DNA of 64,000 nt from Brachybacterium sp. SGAir0954 (GCF_005490785.1 NZ_CP027295.1:620001-684000); one strand, 5' to 3'; positions 51,858-61,982 are shown, counted from the first letter of the stretch. Notes: generated by a model not told the origin, from the sequence alone. Numbers and translations are program-made.

Positions 51858-51950
51858 ATGAGCGCCGCCAGCGACGCCCCCGGTGACAGTCCCAGGCCTT
51901 CGGGCCACCCAGATACTCACCTCCCGGACGGGGGGAACCGATGGAACTGA
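51858..51950 (+). CDS. Upstream ORF overlapping the CNNM-type gene start
   Basis: A 30-codon frame (MSAASDAPGDSPRPSGHPDT, then HLPDGGNRWN) begins at 51858 after AAGGAG and stops at 51950, overlapping the next gene's ATG (51941) by 10 bp. It is Pro/Asp/Gly-rich, with no recognised family. Such an overlap fits translational coupling or attenuation. A TACGCT box lies upstream at 51799-51804. It could be chance. Confidence 0.4.
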   Translation: MSAASDAPGDSPRPSGHPDTHLPDGGNRWN

Positions 51951-53335
51951 TCGGTCCGCTCCTGTCCCTCGCAGCCACACTGCTGCTGATCCTCGCGTGC
52001 GGCGCCTTCGTCGCCGCCGAGTTCTCCCTCATCACCGTCTCGCGCAATGACGTCGAGGCCGCCGCCGGCAAGGGCGACCGCCGCGCCGCGAGCGTGCTCG
52101 AAGGGATGAAGACCCTCTCCACGCAGCTCTCCGGGGCGCAGCTGGGGATCACGGTCACCAACCTCGCGATCGGCTTCCTCGCGGAGCCCGCGATCGCCGC
52201 GATCGTCGCGCCGCCGCTCGAGGGCTGGGGCTTCAGCCCCGTCGCCGCGCGCAGCGTCTCCGTCGCGATCGCGCTGATCCTCGCCACCGGTCTGACGATG
52301 ATCTTCGGCGAGCTCGTGCCCAAGAACCTCGCGATCGCGAAGCCGCTGGGCACGGCCAAGGCCGTCGTCGGCTTCCAGCGGATCTTCTCGCGGATCCTGC
52401 ACTGGCCGATCCGCCTGTTCAACGGCAACGCGAACGCGATCGTGCGCCGCCTCGGCATCGAGCCGCAGGAGGAGCTCGGCTCCGCCCGCAGCGCCGAGGA
52501 GCTCTCCGTGCTCGTGCGCCGCAGCGCGGACGAGGGCGCCCTCGCCGCGGAGACCGCGACGCTCGTGCAGCGCACCCTCGCCTTCGGCGACCGGCGCGCC
52601 CACGACGCGATGGTCCCGCGCGGCCGGATGGACGTGCTCGGGACCGACGAGACCGTCCAGGACCTGCTCGAGCTCGCCCGCGAGTCCGGGCACTCCCGCT
52701 TCCCCGTGCTCGACCCGGAGAACGAGATCGCCGGGGTCGCCCACGTGCGCCGCGGCCTCGCCGTCCCCTTCGCCGATCGCGCCACGACGCCCATCACCGC
52801 CGTGATGGGCGAGGCGACCTTCGTCCCGGATACCGTCCCGCTCGACGACCTCATGGACACGCTCCGCGCCGGCCACCTCCAGATGGCCGTCGTCATCGAC
52901 GAGTTCGGCGACCACGCCGGCCTCATCACCCTCGAGGACCTCGTCGAGGAGATCGTCGGCGAGGTCCGCGACGAGCACGACGAGGAGCCGGACGACGCCC
53001 CCGAGCCCGACGGCTCGTGGGAGTTCTCCGCCCGGATCCGGCCCGACGAGGCCACCGACCGCCTCGGCGTCACCGTCCCCGAGCACGAGGACTACGACAC
53101 CCTCGGCGGCCTGGTCACCATGGAGCTCGGCCGCCTGGCCGAGGTGGGCGACGAGGTCGTGGTCGACACCGACCCCGCCCCCGGTGAGGACCCGGCACGC
53201 CTGCGGATCGAGGTGCTCGAGGTCGACGGCCTCCGCATCGAGACGCTGCACGTGACCGTCGAGCCCGCCGCCGAGGACGAGGACGGCGAGACCGCCTCCG
53301 ACGACGCGGACGACGAGAAGGGGGATGAGCGATGA
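51941..53335 (+). CDS. CNNM/CorC-type membrane protein with CBS pair (hemolysin-family)
   Basis: The 464-residue protein has an N-terminal DUF21/CNNM domain with three to four helices (CGAFVAAEFSLITVSRNDVE, LATGLTMIFGELVPKNLAIA), two CBS domains (DAMVPRGRMDVLGTD; VVIDEFGDHAGLITLEDLVE) and a CorC_HlyC domain (GSWEFSARIRPDEATDRLG) with an acidic tail. The family handles Mg2+ or Co2+ homeostasis, though older databases call it hemolysin. GGGGGGAACCG precedes the ATG. It overlaps the second paralogue by 4 bp. Confidence 0.92.
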   Translation: MELIGPLLSLAATLLLILACGAFVAAEFSLITVSRNDVEAAAGKGDRRAASVLEGMKTLSTQLSGAQLGITVTNLAIGFLAEPAIAAIVAPPLEGWGFSPVAARSVSVAIALILATGLTMIFGELVPKNLAIAKPLGTAKAVVGFQRIFSRILHWPIRLFNGNANAIVRRLGIEPQEELGSARSAEELSVLVRRSADEGALAAETATLVQRTLAFGDRRAHDAMVPRGRMDVLGTDETVQDLLELARESGHSRFPVLDPENEIAGVAHVRRGLAVPFADRATTPITAVMGEATFVPDTVPLDDLMDTLRAGHLQMAVVIDEFGDHAGLITLEDLVEEIVGEVRDEHDEEPDDAPEPDGSWEFSARIRPDEATDRLGVTVPEHEDYDTLGGLVTMELGRLAEVGDEVVVDTDPAPGEDPARLRIEVLEVDGLRIETLHVTVEPAAEDEDGETASDDADDEKGDER

Positions 53336-54372
53336 GCGACCTCGGCGGCATCGCCCTCACCCTCGTCCTGCTACTCGCGAACGCCTTCTTCGTGGGCGCG
53401 GAGTTCTCGCTGATCTCCGCGCGCCGCTCCGTCATCGAGCCCAAGGCCCTCGAGGGCAACTGGGCCGCGAAGGTGACGATCAGCGCGATGGAGCAGGTCA
53501 GCCTCATGATGGCGGGCGCCCAGCTCGGCATCACCGTGTGCTCGCTCGCACTCGGCGCGATCAGCGAGCCCGCGATCGCGCACCTGCTCGAGGTGCCCTT
53601 CGGTGCGCTCGGCATTCCCGAGGGCTTCCAGCACCCGATCGCCTTCGCGATCGCGCTGTCCCTCGTGACCTATCTGCACGTGGTCTTCGGCGAGATGGTC
53701 CCCAAGAACATCGCGCTCGCCGGCCCGGAGCGGATGGCGATGATCCTGGGCCCCGTGCTCATGGGCGTCGTCACCGTGCTGCGGCCGCTGCTGTGGCTGT
53801 TCAACGGGATCGGCAACCTGGCCCTGCGGATCCTGGGTGTCGAGCCCAAGGACGAGGTCACCAGCGTGTTCACCCGGGACGAGGTCGCCGCGATGGTGAG
53901 CGAGTCCAAGGAGGGCGGCTACCTCGAGGACAACGACGAGGCCCTGCTGCTGGGTGCGCTCACCTTCGAGCAGCGCTCCGTCGCGAACCTGGTCATCCCG
54001 CTCGCGAAGGTCTCCACCCTCCCGGTGGGCGTCACGCCCGCGGGCGCCGAGGCCGCCGCGGTGGAGGGCTTCTCCCGCTTCCCCGTGCTCGGGGAGGACG
54101 GCGCGCTCGCCGGGTACATCCACATCAAGGACGTGCTCGAGGCCTCCGAGGAGGCCCGTGACCTGCCGATCCCCGCCGAGCGGATCCGCACCCTGCCGCG
54201 CATCGGCGCCGATCAGCCGCTGCGGCAGGCGCTCGCGAACATGCAGGGCTCCGGCGCGCACCTCGGCGCCGCGACCGACGCGGACGGCACCGTGATCGGC
54301 ATCGTCACCCTGGAGGACATGCTCGAGGAGCTCGTGGGCCAGATCCGCGACGACTCGCGCGTCGCCGCCTGA
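53332..54372 (+). CDS. Second CNNM/CBS membrane protein (shorter paralogue)
   Basis: The 346-residue protein has the same DUF21 domain (ANAFFVGAEFSLISARRSVI, THLHVVFGEMVPKNIALAGP is its GEMVPKN block) and CBS pair, but it lacks the CorC_HlyC domain. It starts inside the stop of the first gene (ATGA). Such pairs are common in Actinomycetota and may form heterodimers. A strong terminator follows. Confidence 0.92.
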   Translation: MSDLGGIALTLVLLLANAFFVGAEFSLISARRSVIEPKALEGNWAAKVTISAMEQVSLMMAGAQLGITVCSLALGAISEPAIAHLLEVPFGALGIPEGFQHPIAFAIALSLVTYLHVVFGEMVPKNIALAGPERMAMILGPVLMGVVTVLRPLLWLFNGIGNLALRILGVEPKDEVTSVFTRDEVAAMVSESKEGGYLEDNDEALLLGALTFEQRSVANLVIPLAKVSTLPVGVTPAGAEAAAVEGFSRFPVLGEDGALAGYIHIKDVLEASEEARDLPIPAERIRTLPRIGADQPLRQALANMQGSGAHLGAATDADGTVIGIVTLEDMLEELVGQIRDDSRVAA

Positions 54373-54395
54373 CGCCCGGGCCCCGGCCCGTCACC

Positions 54396-54432
54396 CACCG
54401 CCCCGTCGGCCGTCCTGGCCGGCGGGGCGGTG
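54396..54432 (+). terminator. Terminator of the CNNM gene pair
   Basis: Arms 54396-54411 and 54417-54432 form a 16-bp stem with one T-G wobble and loop GTCCT, 23 nt past the stop. Confidence 0.8.
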
Positions 54433-54635
54433 CCCGTCGCGGCGCCGTCGGAGCGCCCTGCCCGGAGGTGACCGAAGCGGGCAGGACCCGTCACGGTTCG
54501 CGCAGTCGCGCCGCGGATCGACGTGACCTGGACCACCGACACGGTGAATGTCCTGGTCCGCGGCCTGCTCCCCGCTACGGTGTCGCCACACGACGACGTG
54601 ACCCGGCGGGAGCTCCTGCCGAGGGGAGGTGCCCG

Positions 54636-55571
54636 ATGACCCGTCCGCTGCCCGTCCCACCGCCGCTGCCGCGCCCCGCCGCGCGCCCGGAGCCCGTACC
54701 CGTGCAGCCGTCGACGCCCGTCCCGGCACCCGAGCCGGCGGAGCAGGACCACCTGCCCGCGGTGCCGGTCTACTTCGTCTCCGACTCCACCGGCATCAGC
54801 GCCGAGACGATGGGCAACGCCCTCCTCCTGCAGTTCCCCTCGGTGCCCTTCGAGCGGCACCTCTTCCCCTTCCTGCGCACCCCGGCCGACGCCGAGCGCG
54901 TGCGCGAGCAGCTCGACGCGGCCGCCGGCGGCCCCGTCCCGCCGATCGTCTTCCTCACCGTGGTCGACGACGCCGTGCGCGAGGTGCTGCTGGGCACCGT
55001 CGCGCCCGTCGTCGACTTCGTCTCCGCCCCGCTCGCGCAGCTCGAGGCGCAGCTCGGCGTGACCGGCGACCACGCGCCCGCCCGCCTCCACGGCGTGGGC
55101 GACGTGCGCCGCTACAACCGGCGCATGCAGGCCGTCGAGTTCGCGATCGAGCACGACGACGGGCAGTCCGTGCGGGCCCTCGAGCGGGCGGACGTCATCC
55201 TCATCGCCCCCTCCCGCTGCGGGAAGACCCCCACCAGCATGTACCTCGCGCTCATGCACGGCGTGTTCGTCGCGAACTACCCGCTCGTGGACGAGGACTT
55301 CGCGGCGGGGGCGCTGCCCGGGGCGATCCGGCACCTCGCCGATCGCTGCTTCGGCCTCGTGACGAGCCCCGAGCGGCTCGCCGAGGTGCGCGGGGAGCGC
55401 CGCGCCGCCTCCCGCTACGCCTCGATCGAGCAGACCCGCTGGGAGCTCGACGCCGCCCGCCGCCTCTACGACCGCCACCGCATCCCCTCGATCGACTCCT
55501 CCTCCACGAGCGTCGAGGAGATGTCCATCCACATCCTGCAGACCCTCACCGGCCGCAGGCCCCCGAGCTGA
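54636..55571 (+). CDS. ppsR: PEP synthase regulatory protein (DUF299 bifunctional kinase/phosphorylase)
   Basis: PpsR switches PEP synthase on and off through ADP-dependent Thr phosphorylation and Pi-dependent removal. The 311-residue protein has a Pro-rich ~40-residue lead, the N-terminal signature [20 protein letters not shown], a P-loop variant [15 protein letters not shown] and YPLVDEDF. The C-terminus reads [20 protein letters not shown] 54636 follows GAGGGGAGGT. It lies 52 bp before ppsA in one operon. TACGGT near 54578 could be the promoter. Confidence 0.94.
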   Translation: MTRPLPVPPPLPRPAARPEPVPVQPSTPVPAPEPAEQDHLPAVPVYFVSDSTGISAETMGNALLLQFPSVPFERHLFPFLRTPADAERVREQLDAAAGGPVPPIVFLTVVDDAVREVLLGTVAPVVDFVSAPLAQLEAQLGVTGDHAPARLHGVGDVRRYNRRMQAVEFAIEHDDGQSVRALERADVILIAPSRCGKTPTSMYLALMHGVFVANYPLVDEDFAAGALPGAIRHLADRCFGLVTSPERLAEVRGERRAASRYASIEQTRWELDAARRLYDRHRIPSIDSSSTSVEEMSIHILQTLTGRRPPS

Positions 55572-55623
55572 CCCGTCCCCACCCCATCCCCTCAGACGGC
55601 GCCGCCGTCGGAAGGAGCCCCTC

Positions 55624-58008
55624 ATGAGCCGCACGATCCGCTGGTACTCCGAGCTCGGCATGGACGACCTCGAGCAGGTGGGAGGCAAGAACGCCTCCCT
55701 GGGCGAGATGGTCTCGCACCTGGCCGACCTGGGGGTGAGCGTGCCCGACGGCTTCGCGACCACCGCGGAGGCCTATCGGGAGTTCCTCGGCGCGACGGGG
55801 CTCGCGGAGCGGATCGACGAGGAGCTGCGGGCGCTCGACACGGAGGACACGCAGGCGCTCGCCGCGACCGGCCGCCGGATCCGCGAGCTCGTCATCGCCC
55901 AGCCCTTCCCCGCCGAGCTCGAGGCGGGGATCCGGGAGGCGTACGAGACGCTCGCCGCGGGCAGCGGGGACGAGGCCTCCTTCGCGGTGCGCTCCTCCGC
56001 CACCGCGGAGGACCTCCCGGACGCCTCCTTCGCGGGCCAGCAGGAGACCTTCCTCAACGTGCGCGGCATCGACGCGGTGCTGCTCGCGATCCGGGAGGTG
56101 TTCGCCTCCCTCTACAACGACCGCGCGATCGCCTACCGGGTCCACCACGACTTCGAGCACGCGGCCGTGGCGCTCAGCGCCGGCGTGCAGAAGATGGTGC
56201 GCTCCGACATCGGCGCCGCGGGCGTCATGTTCACGATGGACACCGAGTCCGGCTTCGACGGCGCCGTGTTCGTGACCTCCGCGTACGGCCTCGGCGAGGG
56301 CGTCGTGCAGGGCGCCGTGAACCCCGACGAGTTCTACGTCCACAAGGCCGGTCTCGAGGCGGGCCGGCCCGCGATCCTCGCCCGCCAGGTGGGGGAGAAG
56401 GCCCTGAAGATGATCTACACCGACGACGCCGCCGTCGGCCGGACGACCGCCTTCGTCGACGTCGAGCCCGAGCAGCGCCGCCGTCTCTCGCTGACGGACG
56501 AGCAGGTCGAGGGGCTCGCCCGGCAGGCGCTCGTCATCGAGAAGCACTACGGCCGGCCGATGGACATCGAATGGGGCCTCGACGGGGCCGACGGGGAGCT
56601 GTACATCCTCCAGGCGCGCCCCGAGACGGTGCAGTCCCGCGCCGGCACCATGATCGAGAAGCACCGCCTCGCCGAGCGCGGCGAGGTGCGGGTCGAGGGC
56701 CGGGCGATCGGCGCGCGGATCGGCGCGGGCCCGGTGCGGGTGCTCACCTCGATCGAGCAGATGCACGACTTCGTGCCCGGGGAGGTGCTCGTCGCGGACA
56801 TGACGGACCCGGACTGGGAGCCGATCATGAAACGGGCCAGCGCGATCGTCACCAACCGCGGCGGGCGCACCTGCCACGCGGCGATCATCGCGCGCGAGCT
56901 GGGGATCCCGGCCGTCGTCGGCACCGGCAGCGCCACCCGGACCCTGAAGGACGGGGAGACGGTGACCGTCTCCGCCGCGGAGGGGGACACCGGCTACGTC
57001 TACGCCGGGGAGCTCGAGTTCACGGTGACCAGCACCGACGCGGGCGCCATGCCGGAGATCCCCACCCGGATCATGATGAACGTGGGCAACCCCGAGCAGG
57101 CCTTCGCCTTCTCCCGCCTGCCGCACCAGGGGGTGGGCCTCGCCCGCCTCGAGTTCATCGTGAACCGGCAGATCGGCATCCATCCGCGGGCGCTGCTCGA
57201 GCTCGGGTCGCTCGAGGCGGAGCATCCGGAGCTCGCCGCGCAGGTGCGTGAGCGTACCGCCGCCTACGATTCCCCGCGCGAGTACTTCGTGCGGCGCGTC
57301 GCGGAGGGCGTCTCGATGATCGCGGCGGCCTTCGCGCCGGAGCCCGTGATCGTCCGGATGAGCGACTTCAAGTCCAACGAGTACGCGAACCTGCTGGGCG
57401 GGGAGGTGTTCGAGCCGGACGAGGAGAACCCGATGATCGGCTACCGCGGCGCCTCCCGCTACGTCTCCGCGGACTTCGCGGAGTGCTTCGCGATGGAGTG
57501 CGAGGCGCTGCGCTACGTGCGTGAGGAGATGGGCCTGACGAACCTCAAGCTCATGATCCCCTTCGTGCGCACCCCCGCGGAGGGCAAGGGCGTGATCGAG
57601 CTGCTCGCCTCCCACGGCCTGCGCCGCGGGGAGAACGGGCTCGAGGTCGTCATGATGTGCGAGATCCCGTCGAACGCGCTCGTGCCGGAGGCTTTCCTCG
57701 AGCACTTCGACGGCTTCTCGATCGGCTCGAACGACATGACCCAGCTGGTGCTGGGACTGGACCGGGACTCGGCGCTCGTCGCGGACGGCTTCGACGAGCG
57801 GGACCCGGCCGTGAAGATCATGCTGCAGCGGGCGATCGAGGCGTGCCGCGCGGCGGGGAAGTACGTGGGGATCTGCGGGCAGGGTCCCTCCGACCACCCG
57901 GACCTCGCGGAGTGGCTCGTGGAGCAGGGCATCGCCTCGATGTCCCTGAACCCGGACACGGTCGTGGAGACCTGGCAGCGGATCGCGGCGCTGCCCGTCG
58001 CCCGCTGA
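55624..58008 (+). CDS. ppsA: Phosphoenolpyruvate synthase
   Basis: The 794-residue enzyme makes PEP from pyruvate and ATP, for gluconeogenesis. The ATP-grasp part shows [20 protein letters not shown] and [20 protein letters not shown]; the phosphohistidine is in [20 protein letters not shown]; the C-terminal barrel has [20 protein letters not shown] and [15 protein letters not shown]. Length is standard. AAGGAG precedes the ATG. Control by PpsR at a conserved Thr next to the catalytic His (GGRT-CH) is expected. Confidence 0.97.
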   Translation: MSRTIRWYSELGMDDLEQVGGKNASLGEMVSHLADLGVSVPDGFATTAEAYREFLGATGLAERIDEELRALDTEDTQALAATGRRIRELVIAQPFPAELEAGIREAYETLAAGSGDEASFAVRSSATAEDLPDASFAGQQETFLNVRGIDAVLLAIREVFASLYNDRAIAYRVHHDFEHAAVALSAGVQKMVRSDIGAAGVMFTMDTESGFDGAVFVTSAYGLGEGVVQGAVNPDEFYVHKAGLEAGRPAILARQVGEKALKMIYTDDAAVGRTTAFVDVEPEQRRRLSLTDEQVEGLARQALVIEKHYGRPMDIEWGLDGADGELYILQARPETVQSRAGTMIEKHRLAERGEVRVEGRAIGARIGAGPVRVLTSIEQMHDFVPGEVLVADMTDPDWEPIMKRASAIVTNRGGRTCHAAIIARELGIPAVVGTGSATRTLKDGETVTVSAAEGDTGYVYAGELEFTVTSTDAGAMPEIPTRIMMNVGNPEQAFAFSRLPHQGVGLARLEFIVNRQIGIHPRALLELGSLEAEHPELAAQVRERTAAYDSPREYFVRRVAEGVSMIAAAFAPEPVIVRMSDFKSNEYANLLGGEVFEPDEENPMIGYRGASRYVSADFAECFAMECEALRYVREEMGLTNLKLMIPFVRTPAEGKGVIELLASHGLRRGENGLEVVMMCEIPSNALVPEAFLEHFDGFSIGSNDMTQLVLGLDRDSALVADGFDERDPAVKIMLQRAIEACRAAGKYVGICGQGPSDHPDLAEWLVEQGIASMSLNPDTVVETWQRIAALPVAR

Positions 58009-58043
58009 GGCGCGCCCGCGTCATTCCCCTCGCGGTGGGGCGC

Positions 58044-58400
58044 TCAGAGCTCCAGGTGCGCCCCGCCGTAGGACTCCGTGCCGGGCACGGAGGTGACCGT
58101 GGTCAGCAGGAACACCGTGTCGTCGAGGGACTCGACGGCGTGGCGCTGGTGGGTGAGCGCCTCGATCTGGCCGGGGGCGACCTCGACCGGCTCGTCCCCG
58201 GTGACCCGCAGGCGCCCGCGGACCACGTAGATCGAGGCGGCGGGCGGGGAGTTGTGCTCGGCGAGCGTGATGCCCTGGCGCAGCGCGATGACGCTCTGGC
58301 GCAGCGGGCCGTCGTGGACGAGGACCTCGGCGTGGCGGCCGTTGGAGGCCTTGCGGGCCTCGGCGACGGCGCGGTTGATCGCATCGGACAGGGCGGGCAT
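58044..58400 (-). CDS. Small cupin-domain protein
   Basis: The 118-residue single cupin barrel has motif 1 around LAEHNSPPAASIYVVRGRLR and motif 2 around GQIEALTHQRHAVESLDDTV. The usual metal-binding HxH of motif 1 is reduced to a single His (EHN), so metal binding is doubtful. GAGGAACCCC precedes the ATG. It converges on ppsA. Function unknown. Confidence 0.82.
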   Translation of the reverse strand: MPALSDAINRAVAEARKASNGRHAEVLVHDGPLRQSVIALRQGITLAEHNSPPAASIYVVRGRLRVTGDEPVEVAPGQIEALTHQRHAVESLDDTVFLLTTVTSVPGTESYGGAHLEL

Positions 58401-58513
58401 GGGGTTCCTCCTCGCGCGGCGACTGGGTCTCCAGTATGACCGGCGCCGCAGCGTGCGTCAGGGGAACCGGGAGGTCCGACGGCGGGGCCGACGGGCGCGC
58501 CCGTCGGACGGGC

Positions 58514-59947
58514 TCAGCCGCGCAGGGCCTCCGCGGCGGCCCGGGCGCGGCTCAGCATCTCCCTCTCGCTGATCCCGAGGGCCACGGCGGCTGCGGCGAC
58601 GTCCCGGAACTCCGGCTCGCGGCGCACGACGGCGCCGTCCGGGGCATGGGCGATCTTCACGGCGATCCTCCGGCCCTCGACCGTGACCTCGGTGAACGCG
58701 CGGCGGCGGATGATCCGCTCGACGTGGTGCGAGCGCACGCCGAGGCTCCCGGTGCGGTCCATGACCAGCTCCGCGATCGCCTCGCGGTCCTCCGTGCGGG
58801 CGAGGACGTGCAGGGTCGTCGCGGGGCGGCCGCGCTTCATGACGATCGGCGTGGTCCAGGCGTCGAGCGCGCCCGCGTCCAGGAGCGCGTCGATCGTCCC
58901 GGGCCACAGCCGCGGGTCGAGGTCGTCGACGTTCGCCTCGAGCTGCACGGCCGCGGTGGGGGTCGCGTGGGCGTCCGCCGCGGTCTCGCCGAGCAGCACG
59001 CGCACCACGTTGGGGCGCCCGGGGGTGTCCTTCGTGCCCGCGCCCACGCCGAGCGCGGCGAGGGTCATCGCGGGCTGCGGGCCGGCGGTCGCGGCGAGGC
59101 CCCGCACGAGGGCGACGCCGGTGGGGGTCGCGAGCTCGCCGATGCCGGGGGCGACGCCGCCCGGGACCCGCCGGCCGCCGTGCTCGTGCGGGCCGCCCTG
59201 CATGTGCGCGGGGAGCTCGGCGTCGGAGCCGGGGACCGGTGCCGGGTGCTCGTGCGGCGTGTGCTCGTGGCCGTGCGGGTGGTCGTGCGTGTGCGTGTGC
59301 GTGTGCGCGTCGCCGTGCCCATGGCTGTGCGGGTGGGCGTGGCCGCGGGGCGGGAGGATCTCCCCGGCGACCGTCGGCCAGCCGACGGCGAGCCGCGCGA
59401 CGGCCGGGACCGGCACCGGGATGTCCCCGTGGGCGGCGCGGATCCGGCCGCTGCCCACCGCGATGACGCTCGCCGCGCCCTCGGTGATGCCCAGCTGCCG
59501 CCACGCCTCGCACGCGCCGATGACGTCCGCGAGGGAGTCCAGCGCGCCCACCTCGTGGAAGTGCACCTCGTCCGCCGGGACGCCGTGGGTCGCGCCCTCG
59601 GCGTCAGCGAGCCGGCCGAACACCGCGAGAGCCAGGTCGATCGTGCGACCCGGCACCGCCTCGTCCCCGCGCGCCTGCTCCAGCATGTCCCGGATCGAGG
59701 CCCAGGTGCGGTGCGGCGGATCCTCGACGAGCACCTCCACATCGACCTTCAGGGCGCGCTGGCCGCCGCGGTCCACGACCGTGCGCGTGAAGCGCACCGA
59801 CCCCGGGACCAGGGCGTCGAGCACCCGCTGCACCCCGTCGAGCTCCGCGCCCGCGTCCACGAGCGCCGCGAGCAGCATGTCCCCGGCCACGCCGGCCGTG
59901 GCGTCGATGTAGGCGAGACGGCGGGGCAGAGCGGGCGCGGAGGTCAT
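58514..59947 (-). CDS. larC: LarC family nickel-insertion protein
   Basis: LarC inserts nickel into the pincer cofactor of lactate racemase-type enzymes using CTP. The 477-residue protein begins RLAYIDATAGVAGDMLLAAL and includes DEVHFHEVGALDSLADVIGA, LEANVDDLDPRLWPGTIDAL and VMKRGRPATTLHVLA. It has a His-rich insert (about residues 190-230; HGHGDAHTHTHTHDHPHGHE), probably for nickel storage. In Lactobacillus larC is split by a frameshift; here it is one frame. No larA, larB or larE is in the window. The ATG at 59947 is placed by TACGAT 7 nt upstream. Confidence 0.9.
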   Translation of the reverse strand: MTSAPALPRRLAYIDATAGVAGDMLLAALVDAGAELDGVQRVLDALVPGSVRFTRTVVDRGGQRALKVDVEVLVEDPPHRTWASIRDMLEQARGDEAVPGRTIDLALAVFGRLADAEGATHGVPADEVHFHEVGALDSLADVIGACEAWRQLGITEGAASVIAVGSGRIRAAHGDIPVPVPAVARLAVGWPTVAGEILPPRGHAHPHSHGHGDAHTHTHTHDHPHGHEHTPHEHPAPVPGSDAELPAHMQGGPHEHGGRRVPGGVAPGIGELATPTGVALVRGLAATAGPQPAMTLAALGVGAGTKDTPGRPNVVRVLLGETAADAHATPTAAVQLEANVDDLDPRLWPGTIDALLDAGALDAWTTPIVMKRGRPATTLHVLARTEDREAIAELVMDRTGSLGVRSHHVERIIRRRAFTEVTVEGRRIAVKIAHAPDGAVVRREPEFRDVAAAAVALGISEREMLSRARAAAEALRG

Positions 59948-59954
59948 GGGCACG

Positions 59955-59960
59955 ATCGTA
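59955..59960 (-). promoter_or_regulatory. Leaderless promoter of larC
   Basis: TACGAT on the minus strand ends 7 nt before ATG 59947 and argues against the GTG start at 59953. Confidence 0.6.
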
Positions 59961-60032
59961 GGCGGGCCCGGGCGGAGCGGCGCGGGGTGGCCGGGCGTTG
60001 CAGCGGGCCGCGGCGACCGTCGGCCCGCCCAC

Positions 60033-60038
60033 TACCGT
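60033..60038 (+). promoter_or_regulatory. Leaderless promoter of the AAA ATPase gene
   Basis: TACCGT ends 6 nt before ATG 60045. Confidence 0.6.
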
Positions 60039-60044
60039 GGCCCC

Positions 60045-61241
60045 ATGGAGACCAGTCCCGCGACCACCCCCTTCACCCCCGGTTTCGGGCTCACGCCGCG
60101 GGTGCTCGCCCTGCAGGGCTCCCCGGTCGAGGAGTTCGCGGAGGCCCTCGCCGGCCGCCGCGCCGCCGGGGAGCGCTCCGTGCTCATCGCGGGCGCGCGC
60201 GGCGTGGGCAAGACCGTGCTGCTCAGCCAGCTGCGGGACGCGGCCGCGCTCGCCCACTGGCGGACGATCGTGCTGCACACCTCCTCCACCTCGATGGTCG
60301 AGGAGCTGCGCGGATCGGCGGCGGACCTGCTGCGCGAGCTGGACCCCGACGCGGAGCAGGTGCGCGCCACCTCCGCCGAGGGCGGCGCCTTCGGCGTCCG
60401 CGCCGGGGGCGACGTCGAGTACGTGGACCGCTACGCGGGGGAGAAGGTGCCGCTCGGGCGGCTGCTCGACCGCCTCGCCGCCCTGCTCACGAGTGCGGGC
60501 GGCGGCCTGCTGGTGAGCGTGGACGAGGTGCAGTCCGCGGACCGCGACCAGCTCCACGAGGTCGCCCAGCACATGCAGGACCTGATCGGCGAGGGGCACG
60601 GTGCGGGCTTCGTCGCCGCGGGCATCCGCGCCGGGGTCGACGAGCTGCTCGCCCACCCCGGCACGACCTTCCTGCGCCGCGCCCACAAGGTCGACGTGGG
60701 CGGCGTGGACGTGGGCACCGCCGCCGAGGTGATCCGTCAGACCGTCGCCGACACCGCCCGCTCGATCACCCCCGAGGCCGCGGTGCGCGCCGGCGAGATC
60801 TCCCAGGGCTACCCGTATCTCATCCAGGTGATCGGCGCGGAGGCGTGGCAGCGCGCCGGCGACGCCCCGGTCATCGAGGTGGAGGACGTCGAGGCGGCCC
60901 GCGCGGCGGCGATCGACGCGATGGTCGTCAACGTCCACGGCCCCGCCCTGCGCGACGTGACCGGCCGCCGCCTGGACTACCTGCTCGCCATGCTCGAGGA
61001 CCCCGCCGACAGCGCCGTCGCCGACGTCGCCGCGCGGCTGGGCCTCGAGGTGAGCGCCGCGAACGCGCACCGCGGCCGGCTGATCCGCGAGGAGCTGCTC
61101 GAGGTGCCGGAGACCGGCCGGGTCGCCTTCGCCCTGCCCTATCTGCGCGAGGCGCTCGAGCGCGTGCGGGAGACCGGCTCGACCCGCCGCCTCGCCGCCC
61201 CGGCGCGGGTGGCCCGGCCGGTGCGCCGACCGCGCAGCTGA
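60045..61241 (+). CDS. Orphan AAA/STAND-like ATPase with C-terminal winged-helix
   Basis: The 398-residue protein has Walker A IAGARGVGKTVLLSQL at about residue 47, Walker B GGLLVSVDEVQSADRDQL and an Arg-bearing sensor stretch (HPGTTFLRRAHKVDVGGV). After the lid region (SQGYPYLIQVIGAEAWQRAG) a helical winged-helix-like end (SAVADVAARLGLEVSAANAH) suggests DNA binding. It looks like ATPases of the archaeal/actinobacterial ORC-like or MalT-type group. No partner gene is adjacent; its role is unknown. Confidence 0.8.
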   Translation: METSPATTPFTPGFGLTPRVLALQGSPVEEFAEALAGRRAAGERSVLIAGARGVGKTVLLSQLRDAAALAHWRTIVLHTSSTSMVEELRGSAADLLRELDPDAEQVRATSAEGGAFGVRAGGDVEYVDRYAGEKVPLGRLLDRLAALLTSAGGGLLVSVDEVQSADRDQLHEVAQHMQDLIGEGHGAGFVAAGIRAGVDELLAHPGTTFLRRAHKVDVGGVDVGTAAEVIRQTVADTARSITPEAAVRAGEISQGYPYLIQVIGAEAWQRAGDAPVIEVEDVEAARAAAIDAMVVNVHGPALRDVTGRRLDYLLAMLEDPADSAVADVAARLGLEVSAANAHRGRLIREELLEVPETGRVAFALPYLREALERVRETGSTRRLAAPARVARPVRRPRS

Positions 61242-61310
61242 GGCGCACGGCCCGCTGCCCTCGGGAGGGCATGCGGGAACAGGGGACCCGGCGCCGGAGT
61301 TGGGCCCGGC

Positions 61311-61982
61311 ATGACGACACAGGACAGCACCCCCTCGACCATCAGCACCCTCGGCATCATCGGCGCGGGCAACATCGGCAGCCAGGTGGCCCGTGCGGCC
61401 ATCGGTGCCGGGTACGACGTCGTGATCGCGAACTCCCGCGGGCCCGAGACCCTCGCGGACCTGGTCGCGGAGCTCGGCCCGAAGGCCCGCGCGGCGAGCG
61501 CCGCGGAGGCCGGCGAGGCCGGTGACGCGGTCGTCGTCACCGTGCCGCTGCACGCGATCTCGCAGGTCCCCGTCGAGCCGCTCGCGGGGAAGATCGTGCT
61601 GGACACGAACAACTACTACTGGGAGCGGGACGGTCGCATCCCCGCCCTCGACGCCGGCGAGACCACCACCTCCCAGCTGCTGCAGGAGCACCTGCCCACC
61701 TCGAGGGTCGTGAAGGCCTTCAACCACATCCCCGCCGCGGACATCACGACGGACACGGCGCCCGCGGGCACCCCGGGCCGTCGGGCGCTCGCCGTCTCGA
61801 GCGATGACCCGGAGGCGGTGGCCGTCGCGACCCGCCTCTACGACGAGCTGGGCTTCGACGCCGTGGACGTGAGCCCGCTGAGCGAGTCGTGGAGGGTCGA
61901 GCGGGACCGTCCCGCCTACGTGGTGCGCCAGACCGCCGAGGAGCTCCGCGCGAACCTGGCCCGGGCGAACCGTCTGCCCTGA
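61311..61982 (+). CDS. NADPH-dependent F420 reductase-like oxidoreductase (COG2085)
   Basis: The 223-residue protein has an N-terminal Rossmann motif LGIIGAGNIGSQVARAAIGA, the phosphate-contact NSRGPETL, then VVVTVPLHAISQVPVEPLAG, VLDTNNYYWERDGR and VVKAFNHIPAADI. This is the COG2085 group, related to F420:NADP oxidoreductases, but coenzyme choice cannot be told. It lies 20 bp before an MFS gene that has its own promoter. Confidence 0.88.
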   Translation: MTTQDSTPSTISTLGIIGAGNIGSQVARAAIGAGYDVVIANSRGPETLADLVAELGPKARAASAAEAGEAGDAVVVTVPLHAISQVPVEPLAGKIVLDTNNYYWERDGRIPALDAGETTTSQLLQEHLPTSRVVKAFNHIPAADITTDTAPAGTPGRRALAVSSDDPEAVAVATRLYDELGFDAVDVSPLSESWRVERDRPAYVVRQTAEELRANLARANRLP

